Positions 20,871 through 28,387 of a stretch of DNA of 28,649 nucleotides are shown in pieces. Made by a program: the position numbers and the translations under genes. Below the pieces are notes generated by a model. The model worked only from the letters and a program-made list of their open reading frames with translations, was not told where the DNA came from and made no database searches. Source of the stretch: a virus. The stretch spans positions 1 through 28,649 of IMG/VR virus record IMGVR_UViG_3300010297_000060. One strand, given 5' to 3'. How positions within the stretch are numbered: position 1 is the first letter of the stretch; each line of letters starts with the position of its first letter.

Positions 20871-22015
20871 ATGACCTAATGACAGTACCATCCCAAGTTG
20901 CCGTCGCTGACCCGGCGGCAGTATCCGCAGCAGAAATCGCCAAGACGCGATTGCAGGCTGCATATCAGGTTGCGATGCACCGACCTCGCAATCAAGAACA
21001 GGCCCGGCAGAATCTGCTGGCGGCGTGCCGTAGGCTCAAGTTCGCAGAGAAGGCCGAGTATTCTAAGCCCGTCGGCGGTAGCCGAATTGCTGGCCCATCA
21101 ATCCGTTTTGCTGAGACTGCTCTACGGGAATGGGGAAATATCCGAAGTGACATTTCTGTGGTGTTCGAGGACGACAAGGTTCGCAGAATCCAGGTCAACC
21201 TGATTGATTTTGAAACCAACGCCCAGTTCACCAAGGAACTGACCATCGCCAAGATTGTGGAACGGAAGTTCCCGAAAGACCGTGAGGTTGTTGGCGAACG
21301 GCAGAATAGTCGGGGTGAAAAGGTTTTCATCGTCAAGGGAACTGATGATGAGATTGCCAATAAGGAAGCAGCCATGATTTCCAAGGCTGTCCGTAACGAA
21401 GGACTGCGCCTCCTGCCTGCTGACATTATCGACGAGGCCCTTGAGGTTGCCCGGGAAACCTTGGCAAAGAATATTAAGGAAGACCCAGAGGGGAACAAGC
21501 GCAAGGTGATTGACGCCTTCTCCACGCTCGGGGTGAAGGTAGCCTCCCTTGAGAAGTTCCTTGGTCACGAGATGGACATCTGTTCTCCCGCAGAGATTCA
21601 GGAACTCCGCAACATTTTCGGTTCCATTAAGGATGGAGAGGCTTCGTGGAGCGATTACATGGAGCTAAAGCGCAAGTCCACCTCGGACAACGAGGAGGAG
21701 CGCAAGAGTGCTGTTGACGCCCTCGCCTCCTTGGGAGCCAAAAAGACGGCCAAGAAAAAGACTGCCACCAAAAAGGCGGCCAAGCCTGCCGAGGCCAATC
21801 CTGCCGAGGAACCGAAGGCAGAAGCGCCGACCGAAACCAAAGGCCAGCTTATCGCCGAGGTAATGGGGCTTCTTCAAACATCGAACCGCGACCAGCAGGA
21901 TTTGATTCGCTGGGCTATTGAAAACAAGTATGTCGAGGAAGCTGAAACCATTCAGGACTTCGACCCTGACTTGCTCAAGAAGTTCATCTCCAACTGGGAA
22001 AAGATCGTCCTGTGA
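20867..22015 (+). CDS. Conserved phage protein beside recombination nuclease (382 aa)
   Basis: The segment GPSIRFAETALREWGNIRSD and the region ERQNSRGEKVFIVKGTDDEI are typical of a widespread phage family usually encoded next to a RecB/Cas4-like nuclease and a DUF2303-like gene. A role in DNA recombination or single-strand annealing is suspected from that association only. After residue 290 comes a lysine/alanine/proline-rich linker (KKTAKKKTATKKAAKP) and then a C-terminal helical segment (about 325-382). Start overlaps the previous stop by 4 bp; the stop overlaps the following GTG start by 4 bp. Confidence 0.6.
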   Translation: MNDLMTVPSQVAVADPAAVSAAEIAKTRLQAAYQVAMHRPRNQEQARQNLLAACRRLKFAEKAEYSKPVGGSRIAGPSIRFAETALREWGNIRSDISVVFEDDKVRRIQVNLIDFETNAQFTKELTIAKIVERKFPKDREVVGERQNSRGEKVFIVKGTDDEIANKEAAMISKAVRNEGLRLLPADIIDEALEVARETLAKNIKEDPEGNKRKVIDAFSTLGVKVASLEKFLGHEMDICSPAEIQELRNIFGSIKDGEASWSDYMELKRKSTSDNEEERKSAVDALASLGAKKTAKKKTATKKAAKPAEANPAEEPKAEAPTETKGQLIAEVMGLLQTSNRDQQDLIRWAIENKYVEEAETIQDFDPDLLKKFISNWEKIVL

Positions 22016-22716
22016 GTGACGAGCGAGGGGGATTTCCCTCTGCCTCCGGACTCCACCGTGTTGTGGAGTGCCGGGGGTCATGGGGGGCCGAAAGGGGGAT
22101 GCCGGAAACTTCCATCGGTGACGACTGGCGGGATGAGGGTTCAACGCTCCACGACTTCGCTGAAAAGGGTGAAGTATCCCACACCCTTTCGGATGAGCAA
22201 CAGTGGGCACTCAGGACAGCTCTCGACCTCAAAGAGAAGTTCTACGAGGACTTCGATATACGGGGCGAGGTCTTTAAGGAAAAGCGACTCTGGGCGCATA
22301 AGCCTAACCTAACTCCCCTCTTCTCTGGTAAATTCGACGAGGCAGTTATTGCGGAATACTTTGCCTCCATCTGCGATTACAAGTTTGGCCGGAAGCCTGT
22401 ACCTCCGGCCCGTATTAATGTCCAAATGCTTTCGTATGCGGTCCTACTATGGCTCAGGTGGCCGGGTCGGGAACGGTACGCTGTCGCCATTATCCAGCCA
22501 AGGGTGGAACCGGAGCTTCGATTCTCTGCCGCATCCTACACCCCTGACGAACTGGAGGAAGCGTACCAGCACTTCCTTGAGGTTTTGACCGAGGCAGACG
22601 AGCCAGGTCAACCAAGGACCCCAAGCTACCACGCCTGCGAATACTGTCGGGCTCTCCATGTTTGCCCGGATGCATTCAATTTTTTCACAAGATTAACCCT
22701 AAGTATAAATGACTGA
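22012..22716 (+). CDS. Cas4/RecB-family PD-(D/E)XK nuclease with Fe-S cysteines (234 aa)
   Basis: The N-terminus PSASGLHRVVECRGSW matches the DUF2800-type phage nucleases. A conserved His (H47), then D109 in FSGKFDEAVIAEY and CDYKFGRKP with D122 and K124, form the PD-(D/E)XK core. INVQMLSYAVL carries the QxxxY box. Four cysteines, C20 and the C-terminal C209-x2-C212-x5-C218, are spaced as in Fe-S nucleases of the Cas4/AddB type. The product is likely a DNA exonuclease in a Red-like recombination module with the preceding protein. The start is a GTG overlapping the previous TGA by 4 bp. Confidence 0.8.
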   Translation: MSDERGGFPSASGLHRVVECRGSWGAERGMPETSIGDDWRDEGSTLHDFAEKGEVSHTLSDEQQWALRTALDLKEKFYEDFDIRGEVFKEKRLWAHKPNLTPLFSGKFDEAVIAEYFASICDYKFGRKPVPPARINVQMLSYAVLLWLRWPGRERYAVAIIQPRVEPELRFSAASYTPDELEEAYQHFLEVLTEADEPGQPRTPSYHACEYCRALHVCPDAFNFFTRLTLSIND

Positions 22717-23149
22717 CCTGACACAACTACCGCCAGAGAAAGTCCGTGAAGCGGAAGCGGACATCATCAAGGAAATCCTGCCAAAGCTGGCTGGGATGAA
22801 GAAGATTATCCAAGTGACGGAGGCCCGAGCTAAGGAACTCCTCGCCGAAGACCCAGATGTTTTTGACGGGGATTGGGTTCTAAAGGACGGGGCTATTGAC
22901 CGTCGCATTGTCAACCAGGAGAAGTTCGTCGAAGAGATGATGGCCTTGAAGAACGCTCTCGAAGAATTTCCCATCTCTGCCCAAGACCTTCTTGAAATTG
23001 CCACCTTCCCTGTGGGCAAGGCCGAGAAGCTCGTCATGGAGAAGTTTGGCTACCCGAAGAAGATGGCCGGAGAAACACTGGCCGAAATGGGAGATGAGGT
23101 CATTTCTATTGGACGCAAGGCACCAACTCTCAAGGAGGTCAAACAGTGA
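22709..23149 (+). CDS. Helical protein of unknown function (146 aa)
   Basis: A predicted mainly helical 146-aa protein. An N-terminal charged helix (PEKVREAEADIIKEILPKL) is followed by a region of alternating charged and hydrophobic residues, and the end is basic. No family is recognised. It overlaps the nuclease gene by 8 bp and the RusA gene by 4 bp, so it belongs to the recombination operon. A partner of the nuclease or resolvase is possible but not shown. Confidence 0.65.
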   Translation: MTDLTQLPPEKVREAEADIIKEILPKLAGMKKIIQVTEARAKELLAEDPDVFDGDWVLKDGAIDRRIVNQEKFVEEMMALKNALEEFPISAQDLLEIATFPVGKAEKLVMEKFGYPKKMAGETLAEMGDEVISIGRKAPTLKEVKQ

Positions 23150-23589
23150 TTTCCTTCCGTGTTTATGGTGATCCCAAAGGCCAACCTCGCCCCAAGGCTT
23201 TTGCTCGGGGTGGTCACGCCGCGGTTTACGACCCTGGGACAGCAGAGGGATGGAAGAGTCTTGTGGCTATGGCTGCAAAAGAGGTGATTCCGGCTACCCC
23301 GCTAACCGGGCCATTGCAGGTTGATATTGAGTTCTACTTCAAACGACCGAAGAGCCACTTTGGTTCAAAGAAAGGCGTACCCTACCTGAAAGATTTTGCG
23401 CCGTACTGGTACACTCGAAAGCCTGATAGGGATAATTTGGATAAGGCGGTACTCGATGCCCTGACTCAGCTGGGGGTATGGGAGGACGACCAACAGGTTG
23501 TCGCTGGGACAATCGTCAAGCGCTATATTTTAGGACCGGAGAAGCCGGGTGCAACTATCACAATCAAGACACTAAGAAATGGAAATTAA
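23146..23589 (+). CDS. rusA: RusA-type Holliday junction resolvase (147 aa)
   Basis: Endonuclease that cuts four-way junctions made by recombination. The N-terminus (YGDPKGQPRPKAFAR) and the core TRKPDRDNLDKAVLDALTQL with D94, D96, K100 and D104, plus VWEDDQQVV with D114, are the RusA catalytic aspartates and lysine in the right order. Length is normal for the family (about 120-150 aa). The GTG start overlaps the previous stop by 4 bp. It fits the recombination set with the Cas4-like nuclease. Confidence 0.9.
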   Translation: MISFRVYGDPKGQPRPKAFARGGHAAVYDPGTAEGWKSLVAMAAKEVIPATPLTGPLQVDIEFYFKRPKSHFGSKKGVPYLKDFAPYWYTRKPDRDNLDKAVLDALTQLGVWEDDQQVVAGTIVKRYILGPEKPGATITIKTLRNGN

Positions 23590-23914
23590 AGGTAAGATTA
23601 AAAAGATACTTCCGCGTCAGGATTTCCCGAGCGGATTCTACAAGCAAACAATGGTTGTAACGATTGGGGGGAGGTATCCACAAGATATCCCCATCGAGTT
23701 CAACAAGGAGAAGGCCGATCTTCTCAACGGTCTAGGGGTAGGCAATGAGGTTGTCGTCCATTACGATCTGCGTGGCAGGGAGTATAATGATCGCCACTAT
23801 GTTGATTTGAATGGTTGGAAGGTGGAAGCCTTTGGAGGGTCGCAACCCGCTCCAGCACCTACCTCACGGCCCGCTCAGGATTCACAGATTGATGATGAAG
23901 ATATACCATTTTAG
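23579..23914 (+). CDS. DUF3127/SSB-like OB-fold protein (111 aa)
   Basis: The first ~85 residues (EIKGKIKKILPRQDFPSGFY, then YPQDIPIEFNKEKADLLNGL, VVVHYDLRGREYND, VDLNGWKVEAFG) fit DUF3127, an OB-fold family. The tail is proline- and serine-rich and ends DDEDIPF, the acidic tip typical of single-stranded DNA-binding proteins that recruits other replication factors. It is therefore a likely ssDNA-binding protein for the recombination/replication module. It overlaps the RusA gene by 11 bp. DUF3127 is known mainly from Bacteroidota and relatives, a faint host hint. Confidence 0.75.
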   Translation: MEIKGKIKKILPRQDFPSGFYKQTMVVTIGGRYPQDIPIEFNKEKADLLNGLGVGNEVVVHYDLRGREYNDRHYVDLNGWKVEAFGGSQPAPAPTSRPAQDSQIDDEDIPF

Positions 23915-23943
23915 ACTTTATCTAAATTTGTAGTGAAAATTTG

Positions 23944-23974
23944 TTGACAGGTCACATTGTATCACTTTGTGATG
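23944..23974 (+). promoter_or_regulatory. Promoter/operator ahead of the replication genes
   Basis: TTGACA (23944-23949) is a perfect -35; at 18 bp follows TGTGAT (23968-23973), a 4-of-6 -10. The palindrome TATCAC-TTT-GTGATG (23960-23974, one mismatch) overlaps the spacer and -10. It matches the operator family seen at 6720 and 18349. It precedes the 34-codon leader ORF and the replication initiator gene. Confidence 0.5.
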
Positions 23975-23979
23975 TTCAC

Positions 23980-24084
23980 ATGGTTCACCGCCCCGAGCTT
24001 CAACTTTCATATCACACCTCCCCAGCAGACGAACAAGGTTCGGGGCACACTGCTGGGGAGGTATTTTTTTATTTGGAACAATGA
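23980..24084 (+). CDS. Leader ORF (34 aa) spanning a terminator hairpin
   Basis: ATG 23980 opens a 34-codon frame (starts MVHRPELQLS, ends GEVFFYLEQ) whose TGA overlaps the initiator ATG at 24081 by the 4-bp ATGA arrangement used across this phage. It lies just after an operator/promoter and reads completely through a terminator hairpin (24017-24061). No family is recognised and no Shine-Dalgarno is visible. It may be an attenuator leader peptide whose translation affects the hairpin, or simply a small gene; conservation would decide. Confidence 0.4.
   Translation: MVHRPELQLSYHTSPADEQGSGHTAGEVFFYLEQ
24017..24070 (+). terminator. Strong hairpin terminator/attenuator before the replication initiator
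   Basis: CCTCCCCAGCAG (24017-24028) pairs perfectly over 12 bp with CTGCTGGGGAGG (24050-24061) and is followed by TATTTTTTT (24062-24070). It is downstream of a promoter and immediately upstream of the initiator ATG 24081. GCCCCGAGC (23990-23998) can pair with GTTCGGGGC (24038-24046) in the hairpin loop (9 bp with one G-U), a candidate competing or pseudoknot pairing. It may instead only close the upstream operon, but its position after a promoter suggests regulation. Confidence 0.75.
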
Positions 24085-24971
24085 CCAACGGTGGATGGAT
24101 AAAATTACATCGAAAGATGAAAGACTGGGAGTGGTACGACCACATACCAACCAAGGTCTTGTTCCTGCATTTACTTCTTTCTGCACACTACAAAGACCTG
24201 AATTGGCGAGGCATTGAGTTGAAGCGTGGGGACGTCCTGACTTCATACCGGAAGCTCGCCAAGGAGACTACGCTCTCGCTGAAACAGGTACGCACTGCAA
24301 CCCGCTATTTATCGGACACTGGCGAAATCGTCATAAAAACGGCACGCGCAGGGGCACAGGTGTATAGCGTCATAAGTATCTGTGAATACGCATCTTACCA
24401 ATCAGACGAAGAAGTAAAGGGCACACAGAAGGGCACACCAAGGGCACACGAAGGGCACACGGGGGGCACAGCAATAATAGAAGAAGGAGAAGAAGGAGAA
24501 GAAATAAAGAACCCCCCAAAGTCCCCCCAAGGGGACGAATCTCTCATTTTGAAATACCCCACTCTCGACACACCGGAATTCCACAGGGCATGGGCCGACA
24601 AGATGCAACACCGCAAAGAGCGCAGGGACAAACCTTTAACGGCTATCGGGAAGAAGAGGATGTTCAAAGAGTTCGCTGAGTGGGGAGTAGTCGCTTCCAT
24701 CCAAGCACTCGAAGAGTCGATTCGCCAAAACTGGACAGGCGTGTTTTTCCCGAAGGGCCCTCGGACAAATGGCAAGCCCGTCATTCTCAAGCAAGAGCTT
24801 GCGGAGCCGATTGGCTGGCGGGAGTGCCTGACCCAGCTCAAAGAATTTAATCCGGGCGACCGTCATCTCTTCCAATCCAACCCAGACTGGGATTGGGAAG
24901 ATCAACCGAAGGCCGTCCAGAAACTAATCAACAAACAACTCAAGAGGGAAAATGAGTCTACCGCACAATGA
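24081..24971 (+). CDS. Replication initiator with N-terminal winged helix (296 aa)
   Basis: The first ~100 residues (WIKLHRKMKDWEWYDHIPTK, then LFLHLLLSAHYKDLNWRGIE, RKLAKETTLSLKQVRTATRY) match the N-terminal winged-helix domain of phage DnaD-like or O-type replication initiators. The middle (about residues 112-150) is low complexity and encoded by the iteron-like direct repeats. The C-terminal part (about 165-296) is helical and charged and may contact the helicase encoded next (20-bp overlap). It probably binds the origin inside its own gene and loads DnaB, as with the lambda O/P type of arrangement; this is inference from domain, order and repeats. Confidence 0.75.
   Translation: MTNGGWIKLHRKMKDWEWYDHIPTKVLFLHLLLSAHYKDLNWRGIELKRGDVLTSYRKLAKETTLSLKQVRTATRYLSDTGEIVIKTARAGAQVYSVISICEYASYQSDEEVKGTQKGTPRAHEGHTGGTAIIEEGEEGEEIKNPPKSPQGDESLILKYPTLDTPEFHRAWADKMQHRKERRDKPLTAIGKKRMFKEFAEWGVVASIQALEESIRQNWTGVFFPKGPRTNGKPVILKQELAEPIGWRECLTQLKEFNPGDRHLFQSNPDWDWEDQPKAVQKLINKQLKRENESTAQ
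24419..24511. repeat. Five GGGCACA iterons plus purine-rich tract: candidate replication origin
   Basis: GGGCACA starts at 24419, 24431, 24442, 24453 and 24464 (periods 12, 11, 11, 11), the first four as AAGGGCACAC. They are followed by a purine-rich, A-rich tract (24477-24511, e.g. AATAGAAGAAGGAGAAGAAG). Iterons followed by a strand-asymmetric AT-rich segment inside a replication initiator gene are the layout of the lambda ori inside gene O. The coded protein stretch is low complexity, consistent with the DNA being what is selected. Confidence 0.7.
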
Positions 24972-26334
24972 TCAAATCGAAAAAGGAATCCTTGCCGCTT
25001 GCCTGCTGGATTCTGCAAAACTGAACCAACTCGGGGAAGAGGGTATCACCCCTGAGTTTTTCTACAACGCAAAGCACCAGCTCTTATGCGAGGTCATGCC
25101 TCAAGTTCACCGTGAAAGGGGCGTAGCCGACGACCTGACCGTAATGGAATGGCTGATGGAGAAACCTATCCGTGGAACCGTAGCCGCTCAGAATGCACGG
25201 CGTTCGGAATGGGATGACAAGCTCATCAAAATTCTTCCGATTGACTACCTGACGGGAATCACCAGCAACATCGAGAGTACCGCCAATTTTTCTTCATGGG
25301 TACAAATCCTGCGGGAGTTGCATCAGGCACGCGAATTTGCCCAGCACCTGAACGAGCAATACCAAGCCGTGTGCGACCAGCCCAGCACGATTCAGGATCG
25401 GGTTGAAGAAACTGCTTCATGGGTTATCAACCAGAACACACATGAATCTGAAACGCTCAAGCTCGTGAGTGAAGTAGCCCACGATGCCTACCACAGGCTT
25501 GAGCAGACTCGCACTGGCGAAATTCCTCCAGGTGTCCGGGTGGGGTTGACCGACCTTGATAGGTTCTTCTCCATGAAGCCGGGAAGCATGACTGTGCTGG
25601 CGGCCCGTCCCTCGATGGGCAAGAGCGCCCTTGGGTTGATGGCTGGCTACAATAACGCACGCAGAGCGATTCCAGTTCCAACGCTCATCTTCTCACTGGA
25701 GATGACCAATATCGAACTGACCCAGCGAATCTTTGCCATGCACGGGAATGTGAACACCAAGCTCTACGAGGACGACCGTAGCCATGTAACCCCTTTCGAG
25801 ATGCAGTCGATTGCTGGAGAGGTAGAGAGCATCGGCCAACGAATTATCTTGGAAGAGGCTGCCCCGATCAATGTTTTCCGAATCCGCGCCACCGCAAGGC
25901 GCATGAAGCTCCATCACAATATCGGGCTGATCGTCATCGACTACCTCCAGCTCGCCGATGCAGACAACACACGCCTCCCAAGGGAGCAGGCCATTGGGGA
26001 AATCAGCCGGAACTGCAAGCTGATGGCCAAGGAGCTTAATGTCCCTGTGCTTGCCCTTGCCCAGCTCAACCGTGAAGTCGAGAAGCGGGAGCCTCCCCGC
26101 CCTCGCCTGTCCGATCTGCGGGATTCTGGGACGCTTGAGCAGGATGCCGACAATGTTATCTTCATCTCCCCCAGCACAAAAGATGAGGACGGGAAATTTA
26201 TTGCTGGAGGAAGGATGGTTATTGATGTAGCAAAGCAGAGGGGCGGTCCCACTGGTTCGTTCCCCGTCTTCTTCCGGAAGGAGTTCGTGAAGTTTGAAAA
26301 TTACACCAGACACGAGGCAAATGACGAAAATTAA
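24952..26334 (+). CDS. dnaB: DnaB-type replicative helicase (460 aa)
   Basis: Hexameric 5'-3' helicase of the replication fork. The N-terminal DnaB domain (NDQIEKGILAACLLDSAKLN, residues about 6-120) is followed by the RecA-like domain. That domain has Walker A ARPSMGKSALGL (about 218-229), the catalytic Glu in FSLEM (E250), Walker B IGLIVIDYLQL (about 324-334) and the RecA-like block LAQLNREVEKREPPRPRLSD with DSGTLEQDADNVIF. Full length, complete motifs, no intein. The ATG lies 20 bp inside the end of the initiator gene, so the two are coupled. Confidence 0.93.
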   Translation: MSLPHNDQIEKGILAACLLDSAKLNQLGEEGITPEFFYNAKHQLLCEVMPQVHRERGVADDLTVMEWLMEKPIRGTVAAQNARRSEWDDKLIKILPIDYLTGITSNIESTANFSSWVQILRELHQAREFAQHLNEQYQAVCDQPSTIQDRVEETASWVINQNTHESETLKLVSEVAHDAYHRLEQTRTGEIPPGVRVGLTDLDRFFSMKPGSMTVLAARPSMGKSALGLMAGYNNARRAIPVPTLIFSLEMTNIELTQRIFAMHGNVNTKLYEDDRSHVTPFEMQSIAGEVESIGQRIILEEAAPINVFRIRATARRMKLHHNIGLIVIDYLQLADADNTRLPREQAIGEISRNCKLMAKELNVPVLALAQLNREVEKREPPRPRLSDLRDSGTLEQDADNVIFISPSTKDEDGKFIAGGRMVIDVAKQRGGPTGSFPVFFRKEFVKFENYTRHEANDEN

Positions 26335-26551
26335 AGCCACAGTCTTCGGAGGCCGATACGACGGCCTGCTCCTTTCGCTCAATATTTCAGGCGATTACAA
26401 CGGCAACGGAAGCCTTGTTCGCATCAACACCGACGTTCTTGAGGATTTGCTTGGAGCGTCCGACGACCAGGAAAACCTGCCGTCAACAACCGTATTTCGG
26501 TACACTGAAAGGCCGTCAGGCAGCCCTGACCTTATTTCTTTAGATTTATAG
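26321..26551 (+). CDS. Small unknown protein (76 aa)
   Basis: A 76-aa protein (from ATG 26321, overlapping the helicase stop by 14 bp; a start nine codons earlier would overlap by 41 bp and is less likely). Hydrophobic-strand segments KATVFGGRYDGLLLSLNIS and SLVRINTDVLEDLLG suggest a small beta/alpha fold. No family is recognised. It is followed by a 40-bp gap containing the recurrent GTATCACAAA motif. Confidence 0.55.
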   Translation: MTKIKATVFGGRYDGLLLSLNISGDYNGNGSLVRINTDVLEDLLGASDDQENLPSTTVFRYTERPSGSPDLISLDL

Positions 26552-26561
26552 ATTTTTTACT

Positions 26562-26581
26562 TCACAAACTGTATCACAAAC
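26562..26581 (+). promoter_or_regulatory. Direct repeat and operator-like motif before gene 26592
   Basis: TCACAAAC occurs at 26562-26569 and 26574-26581 (12-bp spacing), and the second copy is part of TGTATCACAAA (26570-26580). TTCACA (26561-26566, 5 of 6 to -35) with 17 bp to TAGTAA (26584-26589, 3 of 6) is a weak promoter candidate, very close to the ATG at 26592. No full palindrome is present here. Confidence 0.35.
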
Positions 26582-26591
26582 GCTAGTAATT

Positions 26592-27200
26592 ATGTCACAT
26601 AGTAACCCGCATAGACCATTGATTACTTGCTATCCCATTCATCCCAAACTTGCCGCCAGAATGAACACCCTCATCGCCCTATTTCAGGGGTATTCCGCTT
26701 TTTCGAGCGTAGCCCAGATTGAATATGTGGGGCAAAATGCGGGAATCCGCGTCAAAAGCGCAAGGGCCGGCCGCGGTTCGCCAATCGTTGCTGAAATACT
26801 GGACGCATGGAGTGAATTCCCCCCATTGTACGAGGCAGACTTGTGGGATGACCTCATTGAAGAGAAGATTCCAGACCCAAGACTGAGAAACTGGGCGGGT
26901 TCGATCATCTGGTGGGACAATTCGGGTAAGACAAAGGGGCCACACAGGGAAAAATGGCGGTTATTCGAGAATAAATACTGCGTTCCCTTTGATATTTCCC
27001 CCGAGGAGTTTATAAATCTGGCAGGGGAGGATGCTACACGGGGTGAAAGAAGCCGGATTCAGGCCTCTATGCCTGTTCGACCGAAGATAATCGACGATTT
27101 TCGCCGCCGTTCCCGCGTTATGAGGCGGGTTTATCGCTGGCAGGACCAGCTATTGACCGAGGCATTGACGACAATCGGCTACAAAAAGGTGCAAAATTGA
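26592..27200 (+). CDS. Unknown phage protein (202 aa)
   Basis: A 202-aa soluble protein with a proline-rich start, aromatic clusters near the middle (LRNWAGSIIWWDNSG, then FENKYCVPFDISPEEFI) and a basic C-terminal third (PKIIDDFRRRSRVMRRVYRW). No recognised domain. The basic end could bind nucleic acid, but that is speculative. Its stop overlaps the next gene's TTG start by 4 bp. First gene after a short intergenic region carrying a repeated motif. Confidence 0.6.
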   Translation: MSHSNPHRPLITCYPIHPKLAARMNTLIALFQGYSAFSSVAQIEYVGQNAGIRVKSARAGRGSPIVAEILDAWSEFPPLYEADLWDDLIEEKIPDPRLRNWAGSIIWWDNSGKTKGPHREKWRLFENKYCVPFDISPEEFINLAGEDATRGERSRIQASMPVRPKIIDDFRRRSRVMRRVYRWQDQLLTEALTTIGYKKVQN

Positions 27201-27502
27201 AATTATTCGGCCTCAGATTGTCTCGTGTTCCTGAATTTCTGGAGTGTGTAAGGCTCGCAGCCTCCACCCCGAAGGCGTATTGGAAGCTCATCAAGGGAGC
27301 ATGGGGTGTGATTCGTTACCGAAAGGAGATGCCGCCCCGCGGATTGGTGAAGTGGCGGCTCAAGACCTGCCTGAAGTGCCCCCATGCTACGAGGCTCCGG
27401 TGTGATAAGTGCGGATGCTACATCCCGTACAAGGTTTCCTCCCTTCCTTACGGAAACCCCTGCCCTATCAACGAGACTGACCCTGAGAAAGGATGGCAAT
27501 AG
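27197..27502 (+). CDS. Small cysteine-rich zinc-ribbon-like protein (101 aa)
   Basis: Residues about 58-90 hold Cys58-x2-Cys61, Cys69-x2-Cys72-x-Cys74 and Cys89 (CLKCPHATRLRCDKCGCYIP, then KVSSLPYGNPCP), a zinc-ribbon-like pattern found in small phage-encoded proteins. The N-terminus is basic with W/R residues, consistent with nucleic-acid contact. TTG start overlapping the previous TGA by 4 bp. Function not assigned. Confidence 0.6.
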   Translation: MKLFGLRLSRVPEFLECVRLAASTPKAYWKLIKGAWGVIRYRKEMPPRGLVKWRLKTCLKCPHATRLRCDKCGCYIPYKVSSLPYGNPCPINETDPEKGWQ

Positions 27503-27506
27503 CTTT

Positions 27507-27932
27507 ATGAAGACCAATACTTACCGAGACCCCAAGCATCCGTGGAACCACTTCAAATCAATGGAAGATGCGTTCAAAAAAATCCTCACTGGGATGTCCA
27601 ACGAAAACCTTGATAAGCACTGGGAATTGATCCCCCCGGATGATCGGTTGGAGGTAGTGCCGACATGGGACAATAATTCCCGCAAGGAGAAGATACACAT
27701 TCTCATGCTCCACTGGGAGCGCAACTATCGGGAGCAGTTCGAGGCCATCAACGGCTTCCCCCTCGACGAAACCCAAGACCCGAAGAAGTTCAAGGCACAC
27801 TTCAAGCGGTTCCGTCGCCAGGTCAAGTGGCGGCTGTTCCTTGGCCGCATCGTCATTTTCTTTGAATGGATCAACCCGTTCAAAAAGCGCCAACCGAAAC
27901 AGGCAGAGGTAATCACCTTTCCAAAGGGATAA
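27507..27932 (+). CDS. Unknown protein (141 aa)
   Basis: Beginning at ATG 27507, 5 bp after the previous stop; the frame is open further upstream but that would overlap the zinc-ribbon gene by 119 bp. Residues about 1-60 are charged, the centre has LHWERNYREQFEAINGFP, and the end has an aromatic/basic stretch RQVKWRLFLGRIVIFFEWIN that could be a membrane-associated or amphipathic helix. No family recognised. Confidence 0.55.
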   Translation: MKTNTYRDPKHPWNHFKSMEDAFKKILTGMSNENLDKHWELIPPDDRLEVVPTWDNNSRKEKIHILMLHWERNYREQFEAINGFPLDETQDPKKFKAHFKRFRRQVKWRLFLGRIVIFFEWINPFKKRQPKQAEVITFPKG

Positions 27933-28387
27933 TGTATGGCGAACTGTTCAACAATGAGGATAGGACGGCGATCCATGAGGGCCAATCGTCTCAAAGGATT
28001 CTGTCGGAGAACCATGACGCTGTTGGCATGGCCGGGGAGTGGGCGTTTGGCGAACTCTCTGGATTGTGGCCGGACACGGAGGAGAGGCCGGGGGGTGACG
28101 GGGGGAAAGACTTTGCGCTCCCGTTGCGCTTCACCGTTGACATCAAGACGGCTCGCAAGCCGTACAACCTCATCCATGAACAGGGCAAACCATTCGCCGA
28201 CATTTTCATTCTCGCCCAATACGACGAGGAAACAGGAAAAGCCAACCCGATCGGGTGGCAATGGGGGGCTGCCCTCAAGAAAGCCCCAACCAAGGACTTT
28301 GGCTACGGGGTGATCAATCACTACATCCCCGCCGATAAACTCAAACCAATAGAGGAACTACAATCCCGAATCATTAAACTCGTATGA
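27932..28387 (+). CDS. PD-(D/E)XK-fold nuclease-like protein (151 aa)
   Basis: The pattern GMAGEWAFGELSG (E36), GGDGGKDF (D60) and FTVDIKTAR (D70-x-K72), followed by FADIFILAQYDEE, is the arrangement of the catalytic residues of PD-(D/E)XK nucleases (E, D, D-x-K). Whether it is an active endonuclease or a degenerate relative cannot be seen. ATG 27932 shares one base with the previous stop (TAATG); an upstream start would overlap by 67 bp. Such small nucleases may take part in recombination, host DNA degradation or anti-defence. Confidence 0.65.
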   Translation: MYGELFNNEDRTAIHEGQSSQRILSENHDAVGMAGEWAFGELSGLWPDTEERPGGDGGKDFALPLRFTVDIKTARKPYNLIHEQGKPFADIFILAQYDEETGKANPIGWQWGAALKKAPTKDFGYGVINHYIPADKLKPIEELQSRIIKLV

